From: Laspinema olomoucense D3b
GTDB taxonomy: Bacteria; Cyanobacteriota; Cyanobacteriia; Cyanobacteriales; Laspinemataceae
DNA length: 64,000 bases
Assembly: GCF_025370785.1 (NCBI RefSeq)
Contig: NZ_JAMXFA010000004.1
Location: 1 to 64,000 of the forward strand
Reading direction: 5' to 3'
Shown here in pieces: positions 30,201 through 38,910 of the stretch; the first letter of the stretch is position 1; each line of letters begins with the position of its first letter. Both the position numbers and the translations under genes were made by a program. The notes beneath the pieces were generated by a model. That model was not told where the DNA came from. It made no database searches and saw only the letters and a program-made list of their open reading frames with translations.

Positions 30201-30618
30201 ATCATCTCTCGAAAAATTTCACCAATCTTTAGAGGTTTGCAAATCTTTAAAAACCATTCAAGGTCAGCGTTCCACTCTTCCTTGTGAAGCCCTCCATCTG
30301 CTGTGCGAAGTTGCCCAGGATCCATTCGAGTTACTGGATTTGTGCCAACAGCATGATAGCGAGATAGAACTTGCACTCACGGCGATTTCTGACTATGCTG
30401 CCAGTGTGGATAACTGGAAAGCGGGTGATTGCCCCTTTGGGGTGAAAGACCATTGTAATGTTTTGCACTTTCTCCTGAATGTTCACACCAAACAATTTGA
30501 GTTTTTTAGAGGCAGGGAAACCTTTACTCCGGAAATCATCTGTGAATTTATTAAAGATTGGAAAGGCATTGATTTGACTCCTTTAATTGCATCTCGGGAA
30601 AAAACATTCGTTGCCTAA
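30193..30618 (+). CDS. Small acidic hypothetical protein, possible immunity partner
   Basis: This 141-residue soluble protein has helical repeats (SSLEKFHQSLEVCKSLKTI, EIELALTAISDYAASV) and a C-terminal segment FTPEIICEFIKDWKGIDLTPLI. No catalytic motif is visible. Its ATG at 30193 lies inside the last codons of the upstream gene (ATGAATAA overlap), and AGGAGA lies 7 bases before it, so the two are translated together. A strong terminator follows 24 bases after the stop. By position it would be the immunity or antitoxin partner if the first gene is a toxin; this is an inference. Confidence 0.75.
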   Translation: MNKSSLEKFHQSLEVCKSLKTIQGQRSTLPCEALHLLCEVAQDPFELLDLCQQHDSEIELALTAISDYAASVDNWKAGDCPFGVKDHCNVLHFLLNVHTKQFEFFRGRETFTPEIICEFIKDWKGIDLTPLIASREKTFVA

Positions 30619-30642
30619 TCTGCGGTTAGGAACGGTGGCATC

Positions 30643-30676
30643 AACCGGCGGAGATTTAAACACCCGCCGGTTTTTT
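30643..30676 (+). terminator. Intrinsic terminator of the two-gene pair
   Basis: A perfect 9-base stem AACCGGCGG (30643-30651) and CCGCCGGTT (30664-30672) encloses a 12-base loop and runs into TTTTTT. It lies right after the 141-residue gene. On the other strand, the DUF4384-like gene also ends about 60 bases away. Confidence 0.85.
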
Positions 30677-30732
30677 GGGTGACTCCATCGCTACAAATTG
30701 GAACCGATGCCAATTCTATCCATTCCCCTAAA

Positions 30733-31617
30733 TTACTCCACCACCTCAAACTTCTTAGAAAATACCCGGGCATTCCACTGCCGTCCCACCTGCTGAAATA
30801 TCTCCCGCAATCGTTCCTCGGTGACGACAATATCTCCCGGTTTATAATTCGGATTCACCCAGGATAACTGAACCGGATGGTCTGTCAGAATTGCCAGAAA
30901 ATACTCGTTCCCAATATCCGTATATTGCAAAGAACTCGCTAACGCCTTGATACCGGGAATATGCAGCTTTTTATCTGGCAAAATCTGCGTCTCTGACGAA
31001 AATGCTAGGGAGGGACAAAGGCAATATCGCTTACCGGATACCCCCTGATTAATCAAGAGCAAATGACCCGTTTCCGGGAAATCCACCTGTAAGGCATATT
31101 CTTCCCCTTTGTAAATTGTCACCGGGTTTTTCACCCCATTCAAGCACACATCCCGGTCCTGGGATTTTAAATCAATCATCTGCAATTCTTCCATCGCATA
31201 AGTCGCCGTTTCCTCCGCCAATTTCCACCCCTGCCGAGGAAAGTCTATTTCCCACAACCAATCATAAATGATTTGCCAAGGGGATTTGGCATCCGGATCC
31301 TGCTTTTGTCTGCCTGGTTTTCGGGTCAACAAATCAACGGGCACTCCATCCGCTTTCATCGTGTCGCCAAATCGTTCTTTTATCTTTTTGACGACTTCTC
31401 CTAAAGTTCCAGGCATATTTGTAGCGGCAAAAGTACCATTCAATAAAACGTCCATCTCTTCTGCGACTTTCGCACTGGTTTTATCGCGGTGGAGTGGATG
31501 AAAGCGCAACCCACAGCAGAGGCGCTGGGTATCGTTGCCTTGCTGCCAGATGACTTGGTTGGTGAAGTTGTTGAGGAATCGTTCTTGTAATGAATTGTCT
31601 GCTGTCAGTGCAATCAT
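30733..31617 (-). CDS. Protein with a possible DUF4384-like region
   Basis: This is a 294-residue soluble protein. The N-terminal half (NQVIWQQGNDTQRLCCGLRF, NMPGTLGEVVKKIKERFGD) is not recognised. In the second half the run GEEYALQVDFPETGHLLLIN, followed by CLCPSLAFSSETQILPDKKL and later NEYFLAILTDHPVQL, resembles DUF4384. That domain is often attached to caspase-like or CHAT peptidases and Ser/Thr kinases, where it looks like a ligand or scaffold module. Its presence as a separate gene beside a CHAT protein suggests a partner relation. The ATG at 31617 is the first start. The gene points towards the toxin-like pair, sharing the terminator zone. Confidence 0.6.
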   Translation of the reverse strand: MIALTADNSLQERFLNNFTNQVIWQQGNDTQRLCCGLRFHPLHRDKTSAKVAEEMDVLLNGTFAATNMPGTLGEVVKKIKERFGDTMKADGVPVDLLTRKPGRQKQDPDAKSPWQIIYDWLWEIDFPRQGWKLAEETATYAMEELQMIDLKSQDRDVCLNGVKNPVTIYKGEEYALQVDFPETGHLLLINQGVSGKRYCLCPSLAFSSETQILPDKKLHIPGIKALASSLQYTDIGNEYFLAILTDHPVQLSWVNPNYKPGDIVVTEERLREIFQQVGRQWNARVFSKKFEVVE

Positions 31618-31916
31618 GTCTTTTCTCCCCAGGTTTTAAGGGCCACTCCTCTAGGGAAGGGCCGGGTTTATTCCTATCCATACCTTAGCATTATCTGGGT
31701 CTAATAGGGTGTAAAAAATTTCCCACTATGAAAAGTTTTATTTGTTTTTATTTTACATTATTTGCTTTGATTTTCATAGATTTTAATGAATTTAATTGGT
31801 TTTTGGAAACAACTATTCCTCCAAAAAACAAACCCATATATCTTTTGATTTACAGCCGATTTACATCAATTTAAGCAATCCATTTAATGGGGATATAGCC
31901 GTTCGGAGTTGAACCC
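31618..31916. other. AT-rich divergent intergenic region
   Basis: This AT-rich gap separates two divergent genes and must contain both promoters. No gene or strong hairpin is seen. Its lower GC content than the flanks marks the right border of the accessory island. Confidence 0.4.
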
Positions 31917-32264
31917 ATGAGCAACAAAATCCCCCAAGACCCAAAATTCTGGCAACTGATGGAATGCGTTATCCCGAATTTAATAGGACTGTATATTGAT
32001 AGTTATTTTGGTTGTGCATTGAGCGTTATCTGCTTATTGTGGCACTGGACTGGAGACAAAACCGATCGCACTTCTACCCCGCGTCAAAAAGCGATCGCCT
32101 TGTTGCCGGTGGCGATCGCCTTTTGTGTACTGAAAGGACTGGGTTCGGTCCCGGGTGCACCGGGTTCCGTGAATCCGGGAGGGGGGACCGTGAACCGGAT
32201 GCCGTTAATCGCCGTGGTCCCTCCCAAGACAAAACCGGATTTTCTTGATACTGTAGAGTTTTAA
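31917..32264 (+). CDS. Small membrane protein, unknown
   Basis: The 115-residue protein has hydrophobic segments at about residues 18-42 (CVIPNLIGLYIDSYFGCAL) and 60-78 (AIALLPVAIAFCVLKGLGSV), followed by a Pro/Gly-rich tail (VPGAPGSVNPGGGTVNR). The family is not recognised. The start ATG follows GAACCC with no strong ribosome site. It lies 22 bases upstream of the ABC lipoprotein gene on the same strand and may be in its transcript. Confidence 0.55.
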   Translation: MSNKIPQDPKFWQLMECVIPNLIGLYIDSYFGCALSVICLLWHWTGDKTDRTSTPRQKAIALLPVAIAFCVLKGLGSVPGAPGSVNPGGGTVNRMPLIAVVPPKTKPDFLDTVEF

Positions 32265-32286
32265 ACCGTCACTGGGAGGGAAAAAT

Positions 32287-34017
32287 TTGAAAAAGAAGCG
32301 CGATCGCCGTCCTTTTATCCTGCCACTGTTGGCGCTACCGTTTCTCGCTGCATCCCTGTTGTCAGGATGCGGGACGAACCCCACCCGCCAAACCCAACAA
32401 CCGGAGGTCCTCCGCTTACTCTACTGGCAAGCGCCAACGATTCTCAATCCTCATTTATCTATCGGGTTCAAGGATTGGGAAGCGAGTCGAATCACTTTAG
32501 AACCTCTGGCAACGTTCAATAATCAGGGGGAGTTAATCCCCGTTTTGGCGGCAGAAGTTCCCACCGTGGAAAATGGGGGAGTAGCGGCAGATGGTTTATC
32601 GGTAACCTGGAAACTCAAACCGGATATACAATGGTCCGATGGTACTCCCTTCACTGCCGCTGATGTGGTGTTTACTTATGAATTTATCTCCAACCCTGAA
32701 ACTGCTTCGGGAAATTCTTCCAATTATGATGCGATCGCCTCAGTGGAAGCAGTTGACTCCCTAACCGTTAAAGTTAATTTTAATGCGGTTAATCCCGGTT
32801 GGTTTTTACCCTTTGTCGGGTCCGAAGGGATGATTTTACCCCAACATATTTTTGCGGATTATACCGGCGCAAATTCTCGCCAAGCACCGGGTAATTTATT
32901 ACCTGTGGGAACGGGTCCTTATCGCGTCGTCGAATTTCGACCCGGGGATACGGTGGTTTATGAATCCAATCCCTATTTCCGAGAAGCAGAAACCCTCTAT
33001 TTTCAGCGAATTGAACTCAAAGGCGGTGGGGATTCTACTTCCGCAGCAAGGGCGGTTTTACAAACGGGAGATGCGGATTATGCTTATGGTTTGCAAGTCG
33101 AACCGCAAGTTTTAGAACAATTAGAAGCGGGGGGACAAGGACAAGTCATGGCCATTTTTGGTCCATTAAGCGAACGGATTCAACTGAATCAAACCGACCC
33201 CAATCGTGCAACAGCGGCAGGCGATCGCTCTAGTTTAGAATTTCCCCATCCCTTCTTCAGAGATCGCCAAGTTAGACAGGCATTCAACCTGGCGATCGAC
33301 CGCAATACCATTTCTCAGCAACTCTATGGTGTCACTGGCACTCCCACCCCTAATTTTCTCGTCTCTCCACCCACCTATCTCTCCCCCAATACCCGATTTG
33401 AATTTAACCTAGAACAAGCAGCAGCATTACTAGAAAAAGCAGGTTGGCGGGATACCAATGGCAATGGCATCCGGGATAAAAATGGGGTAGAAATGCGCGT
33501 TCTGTTTCAAACCTCAGTCAACCCCGTTCGACAGAAAACCCAGGAAATTATCAAACAAAACTTCAAAACCATCGGCGTAGAAATGGAAATTAAAAGTATT
33601 GATGCCAGTATCTTTTTCTCCGGCGACCCATCAAATACAGATTCCCTGAATCGCTTTTATGCTGATTTACAAATGGTGACCACTGGCAACACTTCCCCCG
33701 ACCCCACCCGCTACCTCCAAACCTTCACTTGCAAAGAAATTGCTCGTCCTGAAAATAGTTGGTCCGGTAGCAATACTTCACGCTATTGCAATCCAGAATA
33801 TGACAAACTTTGGCAACGTTCTACCACCGAACTAAGCCAGAAAACTCGGGGGGAATTATTTATACAAATGAATGATTTATTAGTGAAGGACGTGGCAGTG
33901 ATTCCCCTAATCCATCGCGCTGATGCGATCGCCGTGAGCAATAGTTTAGAAGGGGTGGAATTAACCTCTTGGGATAGAGTCGTTTGGAACATCCACCAAT
34001 GGCGGCGGAAAGAGTAA
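32287..34017 (+). CDS. ABC transporter peptide/oligopeptide-binding lipoprotein (family 5)
   Basis: The 576-residue protein is a lipoprotein: a basic start, hydrophobic core, and lipobox LLSGC with the lipidated Cys at residue 28. The mature part shows family 5 solute-binding features: LRLLYWQAPTILNPHLSIG, TWKLKPDIQWSDGTPFTAAD, GTGPYRVVEF and FNLAIDRNTISQQLYG. It captures peptides or similar solutes (nickel and sugars are known in relatives) in the periplasm and delivers them to the two permeases encoded just downstream. The start codon is TTG at 32287, supported by GGGAGG 7-8 bases upstream and by the signal peptide. Confidence 0.93.
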   Translation: MKKKRDRRPFILPLLALPFLAASLLSGCGTNPTRQTQQPEVLRLLYWQAPTILNPHLSIGFKDWEASRITLEPLATFNNQGELIPVLAAEVPTVENGGVAADGLSVTWKLKPDIQWSDGTPFTAADVVFTYEFISNPETASGNSSNYDAIASVEAVDSLTVKVNFNAVNPGWFLPFVGSEGMILPQHIFADYTGANSRQAPGNLLPVGTGPYRVVEFRPGDTVVYESNPYFREAETLYFQRIELKGGGDSTSAARAVLQTGDADYAYGLQVEPQVLEQLEAGGQGQVMAIFGPLSERIQLNQTDPNRATAAGDRSSLEFPHPFFRDRQVRQAFNLAIDRNTISQQLYGVTGTPTPNFLVSPPTYLSPNTRFEFNLEQAAALLEKAGWRDTNGNGIRDKNGVEMRVLFQTSVNPVRQKTQEIIKQNFKTIGVEMEIKSIDASIFFSGDPSNTDSLNRFYADLQMVTTGNTSPDPTRYLQTFTCKEIARPENSWSGSNTSRYCNPEYDKLWQRSTTELSQKTRGELFIQMNDLLVKDVAVIPLIHRADAIAVSNSLEGVELTSWDRVVWNIHQWRRKE

Positions 34018-34076
34018 CCAGCGGGGGGTTGAACGGAACCCCTGGCGGTTGCTTCAAATTCATTATTCTTGCGCCT

Positions 34077-35039
34077 ATGAAAACCTACTTGTTGAAACGT
34101 CTACTGATTTCTATTCCCACTTTAATTGCCATTAGTTTGGTCATTTTTACCATTTTAGCCTTAGCACCTGGAGACCCTTTAGGAGAATTTGCCACTAATC
34201 CTGCTATCACCGCTGAAGTGCGAGAAAATCTGCGGCGTTCCTTTGGTTTGGATCAACCCATTCATATCCGATATGTGAAATGGGCGATTGCCTTTTTTAC
34301 CGGAGATATGGGATACTCTTTTACCAGTCGCAGTCCCGTTATCGACTTAATACTGCAACGGTTACCCACAACATTATGGGTCGTTGGTTCTGCCTATCTC
34401 TTAGGCATATTAGTCGCCTTTCCGCTGGGAATTATCTCCGCACTAAACCGCTACTCTCTAGTCGATAAACTTACTACAACTTTTGCTTTTTTATGGTTTT
34501 CTCTCCCCACCTTTTTCACCGGAGTGCTATTTATCATTATTTTCAGCGTTCAACTCAACTGGTTTCCTTTTATCTATAATAGCACTTTAAGGGTAACCGA
34601 CTGGAACAGTTTTATTGCTCAATTTAAACAGTCCATTATGCCAATTTCCGTGTTAGGACTGTATCAAGCGGCGATTTTAATGCGGTTTATCCGGTCCTCG
34701 ATTTTAGAACAACTGTATCAGCAATATGTCCGCACCGCCTACGCCAAAGGTTTATCCAAATTTAGAGTCATCCAACGACACGTTTTAAGGAATGCGTTGA
34801 TTCCCGTCGTCACCCTGGTTGCCCTCGATATCCCTGGGGTATTTACTGGCGCATTAGTTACGGAACAGGTGTTTCGAGTGCCTGGAATTGGTTCTCTGTT
34901 AATTGAGTCCATTTACCGCAGTGATACCCCCGTAGTGATGGCCATTACGTTTATTTATGCGGTGTTAATTGTAATTTTTAATTTAATCGCCGATTTGCTT
35001 TATGCTTTATTAGATCCGAGGGTGAACTATCATCCCTGA
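34077..35039 (+). CDS. ABC transporter permease, DppB/OppB type
   Basis: The protein is 320 residues long from the ATG at 34077 (MKTYLLKRLLISIPTLIAIS). The frame is open further upstream to 33984, but that part overlaps the lipoprotein gene and looks non-coding. It has six membrane helices. The EAA-type loop RTAYAKGLSKFRVIQRHVLRNALIP lies near residues 218-242 and contacts the ATPase. It forms the heterodimeric channel with the next gene. The spacing of about 60 bases to the binding protein indicates an operon. Confidence 0.93.
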   Translation: MKTYLLKRLLISIPTLIAISLVIFTILALAPGDPLGEFATNPAITAEVRENLRRSFGLDQPIHIRYVKWAIAFFTGDMGYSFTSRSPVIDLILQRLPTTLWVVGSAYLLGILVAFPLGIISALNRYSLVDKLTTTFAFLWFSLPTFFTGVLFIIIFSVQLNWFPFIYNSTLRVTDWNSFIAQFKQSIMPISVLGLYQAAILMRFIRSSILEQLYQQYVRTAYAKGLSKFRVIQRHVLRNALIPVVTLVALDIPGVFTGALVTEQVFRVPGIGSLLIESIYRSDTPVVMAITFIYAVLIVIFNLIADLLYALLDPRVNYHP

Positions 35040-35084
35040 TTCGGTTATAAATCCATCATTTAATCTAACCCTTCCCTTTTGATT

Positions 35085-36002
35085 ATGTCCAATGTTAACC
35101 CCATTTCAACCGAATTTACCCCAACTTTCATAACCAAGTTAGGCCAAAAAGCATGGCAGAGATTTTATCAGGATAAAATGGCGGTTTTGGGTGCGATCGC
35201 CCTCACTCTTATCCTCCTGTGCGTTATCTTCGGTCCCTTCTTTTATACCACCACCATTGATGAAATTGATTTCAGTCGTTCCTCAATAGGTCCAAGTTGG
35301 AATCATCCTTTTGGCACAAATTCCCTGGGTCAAGATATCCTCGCCCGAATGTTATCCGGGGGACGAATCTCCCTCGCGGTTGGTATTGCTGCCATGTTGG
35401 TAGCGATTATTGTCGGCGTATTCATCGGTGCAGTTGCGGGATATTATGGCGGCATCATTGATGCCTTACTCATGCGTCTGACGGACTTATTTTTAGCCCT
35501 TCCGCAGTTACCGTTACTGCTGTTAGTAGTTTATTTGTTTCGTGACCCAATTCGAGCCATTGCTGGACCAGAATGGGGTATTTTCATCCTCGTTGTTATA
35601 GTGATTGGTTCCCTCACCTGGATGTCTGTGGCGAGACTGGTTCGGGCCGGATTTTTAACCGTTAAACAATTAGATTTTGTCAGCGCCGCACGTGCCTTGG
35701 GTGCATCTCCCCGGCGGATTATTTGGATTCATATTTTACCGAATATTATTGGTCCAGTAATTGTTGCCGCTACCTTGGCGATCGGGAATGCAATTATTAC
35801 CGAATCCACCCTCAGCTTTTTTGGATTAGGATTTCCCCCCGACGTTCCCACCTGGGGACGAATGCTTTATGATGCCCGAGATTACTTACAAACCTCACCC
35901 CATCAAGCAATTTTTCCTGGAGTAGCAATTTTTATCACCGTCAGCAGCATTAATTATATCGGCGACGGATTACGCGATGCCCTCGACCCTCAAAGTAATT
36001 AG
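35085..36002 (+). CDS. ABC transporter permease, DppC/OppC type
   Basis: This is the second permease of the peptide importer, 305 residues from the ATG at 35085 (MSNVNPIS); an upstream TTG at 35079 is less likely. The N-terminal segment before helix 1 and the motif FGTNSLGQDILARMLSGGRISL are typical of DppC. The EAA loop SAARALGASPRRIIWIHILPN is present. No gene for an ATP-binding subunit follows; the next gene is on the other strand. The importer must therefore use ATPases encoded elsewhere. Confidence 0.93.
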   Translation: MSNVNPISTEFTPTFITKLGQKAWQRFYQDKMAVLGAIALTLILLCVIFGPFFYTTTIDEIDFSRSSIGPSWNHPFGTNSLGQDILARMLSGGRISLAVGIAAMLVAIIVGVFIGAVAGYYGGIIDALLMRLTDLFLALPQLPLLLLVVYLFRDPIRAIAGPEWGIFILVVIVIGSLTWMSVARLVRAGFLTVKQLDFVSAARALGASPRRIIWIHILPNIIGPVIVAATLAIGNAIITESTLSFFGLGFPPDVPTWGRMLYDARDYLQTSPHQAIFPGVAIFITVSSINYIGDGLRDALDPQSN

Positions 36003-36008
36003 TTCTAT

Positions 36009-36575
36009 TTAATCCCCATTTTCCTCGAACACTGGGGGCCATAAATCAGAAATTTGTAATTCCCATCCCGGAAGCAATTCAGGAAGGGTTAGGGTTTCAC
36101 TGTCGATAAAAACGATGGGGGTTTGATTGGGGCGATAGAGGGTAACGGTTAATTCATCCGGGTCGATTAAAATCCCCACTTTTACCCCTTGTTCCAAAAA
36201 CATTTGAATTTTTTCGCGCAGTTTAGTAATACGATCGCTTTGGGATTTGATCTCTACAACTAAATCCGGAACCACTTCACTAAAATACCGGACTGTGCGA
36301 GGCATTCGCGATCGCGAGACATAAGACACATCCGGGGCCGTTAAATCTGCATTCGGTAGAATGAAACCACCGCTAGAATCAAAAACTAACCCCAGACGAC
36401 GAGGGGTGACCCAGTTCCCCAATAATCGACTCAACTGTGCACCAATGTAGCTGGAAACAATATCTGATGGACCCATAACAATCAGGTTTCCCTCGCGTAA
36501 TTCTATCTGGTAATCATTAGAGTCATTTTTGAGTTGGGATTGCAGATTTTTTAAGTGGTCAATGGTCAAAGACAT
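36009..36575 (-). CDS. Uma2-family protein (PD-(D/E)XK nuclease fold)
   Basis: The 188-residue length and order of motifs fit the Uma2 family, which is greatly expanded in filamentous cyanobacteria: an N-terminal helix, RLGLVFDSSGGFILPNADL, TAPDVSYVSR, then VVPDLVVEIKSQSD with the Asp and ExK of the nuclease core, and ILIDPDELTVTLYRP. Family members are predicted endonucleases, but their role is not settled; some are thought to travel with mobile elements. The gene ends only 6 bases after the permease stop, in convergent orientation. Confidence 0.9.
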   Translation of the reverse strand: MSLTIDHLKNLQSQLKNDSNDYQIELREGNLIVMGPSDIVSSYIGAQLSRLLGNWVTPRRLGLVFDSSGGFILPNADLTAPDVSYVSRSRMPRTVRYFSEVVPDLVVEIKSQSDRITKLREKIQMFLEQGVKVGILIDPDELTVTLYRPNQTPIVFIDSETLTLPELLPGWELQISDLWPPVFEENGD

Positions 36576-36752
36576 AAGTTTTTATAGGTAGAGTTTATTT
36601 AAAAGGATTATACCTCAATTCTCGGAACTTTTGCACAGAGTTGAGAAACCAGAGTTTTACACAAGGAAAGTCGTAGTGCGAGTCAAAATCTGGAGGATAT
36701 CAATCCGGGTACAGGGTGGAATTCGCCACCCTGTGAGTTAAAGTGAGAGGGT

Positions 36753-37133
36753 TTACGATGTAGTCCGGGCGGGTTGATTGATCGCCGTGGGTTCGTAGAG
36801 ATATTCAAACCAATTCCCATCCGGGTCCTTGCCGTAAAATGAGGCAGTCCCATCGCGGTGATCATGGATTTCCCGGACATCGGCCCCTTCTGCTTTGAGG
36901 CGATCGTAGGCGGACTGAATTTCGGCGCGATCGCTGAAGACGAAGCCAAAATGGGGTCCCGCGTGTTTGTAGCTAGGACTCAGGAGGGCCAATCCATCTT
37001 CCCCAGCTTTTAAATAAGCCCAATCGGGGTCCTTCCAGACCACGGTCATGCCTAAATTGTGGTAAAATTGCACCGCGCGATCGAGGTCCGTGACCCGAAT
37101 GGCAATATGTCCGATCCGTTTCAGCTTCATCAT
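36753..37133 (-). CDS. VOC-superfamily protein (glyoxalase/dioxygenase fold)
   Basis: The 126-residue protein contains the two beta-alpha-beta-beta-beta modules of the vicinal oxygen chelate fold: IGHIAIRVTDLDRAVQFY with the first metal-binding His, a central HFGFVFSDRAEIQSAYDRL, and the C-terminal FYGKDPDGNWFEYLYEP with the metal-binding Glu. The reaction cannot be told from sequence; lactoylglutathione lyase, antibiotic resistance and dioxygenase proteins share this fold. The ATG is at 37133; an internal Met two codons on is possible. Confidence 0.85.
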   Translation of the reverse strand: MMKLKRIGHIAIRVTDLDRAVQFYHNLGMTVVWKDPDWAYLKAGEDGLALLSPSYKHAGPHFGFVFSDRAEIQSAYDRLKAEGADVREIHDHRDGTASFYGKDPDGNWFEYLYEPTAINQPARTTS

Positions 37134-37204
37134 CCTTTAAGTTTTATAAACTTTCTTTCTATTCTTATTCTAAAGTTCTGACGGGCCTAAAATGGCTACC
37201 GGAA

Positions 37205-37290
37205 GCTTCCTCCCCTTCCTCCCCATCTCCCGCATCCTCCCCATCCTCCGCATCCTCCCCATCCTCCCCATCCTCCCCATCCTCCCCATC
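37205..37290 (+). repeat. Simple-sequence repeat of CCTCCCCAT units
   Basis: Nine- to ten-base units TCCTCCCCAT and TCCTCCGCAT are repeated about eight times upstream of guaB3. The complementary strand is a G-rich tract with runs of four G that could form a quadruplex. Similar sequence occurs at the end of recJ. Confidence 0.8.
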
Positions 37291-37396
37291 AACCAGGGAC
37301 CAAGGACAAATGACCTAAGACAAATGACAACTCTCGGTCAGTTTGCCTGTAAATTTGATAGTCTAGCATAAATAGTTTTGGGAACGGATAGAAGCA

Positions 37397-38560
37397 GTGG
37401 ACATTCAAATTGGGCGCGGCAAAACAGCTCGCAGGGCATACGGAATAGATGAGATTGCCTTAGTCCCGGGTACAAGAACGCTAGATCCCTCTTTAGCGGA
37501 TACGCGCTGGACCCTTGGCGGGATTGAGAGAGAAATTCCGATCATCGCCAGTGCGATGGATGGAGTCGTCGATGTCCGCATGGCAGTTTTGCTTTCTCAA
37601 TTGGGCGCGATGGGTGTGCTGAATTTGGAAGGCATCCAAACTCGGTATGAAGATCCCGAACCGATTCTCGATCGCATCGCATCTGTCGGCAAAGAAGAGT
37701 TTGTGGGATTGATGCAGGAACTCTATGCCAAACCGATTCAGCCGGAGTTAATCGAGAAGCGTATTCATCAAATTAAGAGCCAAGGCGGTATCGCCGCAGT
37801 CAGTGCGACTCCGGCAGGGGCTGCCCAGTATGGCGCAACAGTTGCCAAAGCTGGGGCTGATTTGTTTTTCGTACAGGGGACTGTGGTTTCCACGGATCAC
37901 TTATCTCCCGAATCAATTACCCCTCTGGACTTGGCTAAGTTTTGTCAAGAAATGCCGATTCCCGTGATTTTGGGAAATTGCGTCACCTATGAGGTGAGTC
38001 TGAAGTTGATGAAAGCTGGTGCAGCAGGGATTATGGTAGGCATTGGACCCGGTGCCGCTTGTACCTCTCGCGGGGTTTTGGGCATTGGGGTTCCCCAGGC
38101 AACGGCAGTGGCTGACTGTGCGGCGGCACGGGATAATTTTTACCGGGAAACCGGGGTCTATGTTCCCATCATCGCTGATGGGGGTCTGATCACCGGGGGA
38201 GATATTTGTAAATGTATTGCTTGTGGTGCCGATGGGGTGATGATTGGCTCGCCCTTCGCACGGGCTAAAGAAGCTCCAGGACGGGGCTATCACTGGGGGA
38301 TGGCGACTCCTTCTCCCCTGCTTCCTCGGGGGACTCGGATTCGCGTCGGCAGTACGGGGAGTTTAGAACAAATTCTCCGGGGGCCAGCGGGTCTGGATGA
38401 TGGGACTCATAACCTACTTGGCGCGCTCAAAACCAGTATGGGGACGTTAGGTGCTAAGGACATGAAGGAAATGCAACAGGTGGAAGTGGCGATCGCTCCT
38501 TCTTTGCTCACCGAAGGAAAAGTCTATCAAAAAGCACAACAACTCGGAATGGGTAAGTAA
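37397..38560 (+). CDS. guaB3: GuaB3-family IMP dehydrogenase-related protein
   Basis: The protein has 387 residues and the IMPDH/GMPR barrel but no CBS (Bateman) domain. This is the hallmark of the GuaB3 group found in cyanobacteria and actinobacteria. The catalytic loop [15 protein letters not shown] carries the Cys near residue 222, and [15 protein letters not shown] and [20 protein letters not shown]-like phosphate-binding segments follow. It is expected to act in guanine nucleotide metabolism. The start is GTG at 37397 ([16 protein letters not shown]). In cyanobacteria guaB3 lies next to yfr1 and trxA, and this arrangement is kept here. Confidence 0.93.
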   Translation: MDIQIGRGKTARRAYGIDEIALVPGTRTLDPSLADTRWTLGGIEREIPIIASAMDGVVDVRMAVLLSQLGAMGVLNLEGIQTRYEDPEPILDRIASVGKEEFVGLMQELYAKPIQPELIEKRIHQIKSQGGIAAVSATPAGAAQYGATVAKAGADLFFVQGTVVSTDHLSPESITPLDLAKFCQEMPIPVILGNCVTYEVSLKLMKAGAAGIMVGIGPGAACTSRGVLGIGVPQATAVADCAAARDNFYRETGVYVPIIADGGLITGGDICKCIACGADGVMIGSPFARAKEAPGRGYHWGMATPSPLLPRGTRIRVGSTGSLEQILRGPAGLDDGTHNLLGALKTSMGTLGAKDMKEMQQVEVAIAPSLLTEGKVYQKAQQLGMGK

Positions 38561-38628
38561 ATTTACTTGCCTTCCGTGGTAGTGTAAAAATTGTGCAAAG
38601 TTTTACACCACCACTGCGTTCTGTAGTT

Positions 38629-38634
38629 TACAAT
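38629..38634 (+). promoter_or_regulatory. -10 element of the yfr1 promoter
   Basis: TACAAT lies 9-13 bases before the predicted 5' end of Yfr1. A TTTACA about 21 bases upstream is a poor -35 candidate, so the upstream half of the promoter is uncertain. Confidence 0.45.
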
Positions 38635-38642
38635 AGAATATA

Positions 38643-38711
38643 GCGGAGACGCATGTTTCCGTTCACTCCTCACACCACACTCCGCCCGGACTTCTGTTCG
38701 GGCGGTTTTTT
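38643..38711 (+). ncRNA. yfr1: Yfr1 small regulatory RNA
   Basis: The diagnostic single-stranded core ACTCCTCACAC is at 38665-38675. It is preceded by a short 5' hairpin (CGGA 38644-38647 with TCCG 38658-38661) and followed by a terminator hairpin CCGCCCG (38682-38688)/CGGGCGG (38699-38705) with a T-tract. The location between guaB3 and trxA is the classical one. Yfr1 pairs with mRNAs of outer-membrane proteins and other targets through the CU-rich core. The 5' end is estimated from the -10 box. Confidence 0.92.
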
Positions 38712-38910
38712 ATTAGGGACGACTTGTTTAAATGCGAAAATAGACTAAACTAAAATCTGCATCCGAACCAATCGTCCTAAACTAACTCGACTCAATACAT
38801 GAGATTTAGCCCCGTGCTACCCTCTTGCCAGAAAGTCTGAACACAGGCGATCGGTTCTAGGATGGTAAAATTACTCGTTGAGAAACCCTATAGAAAAGGA
38901 ATCAAGGGCA

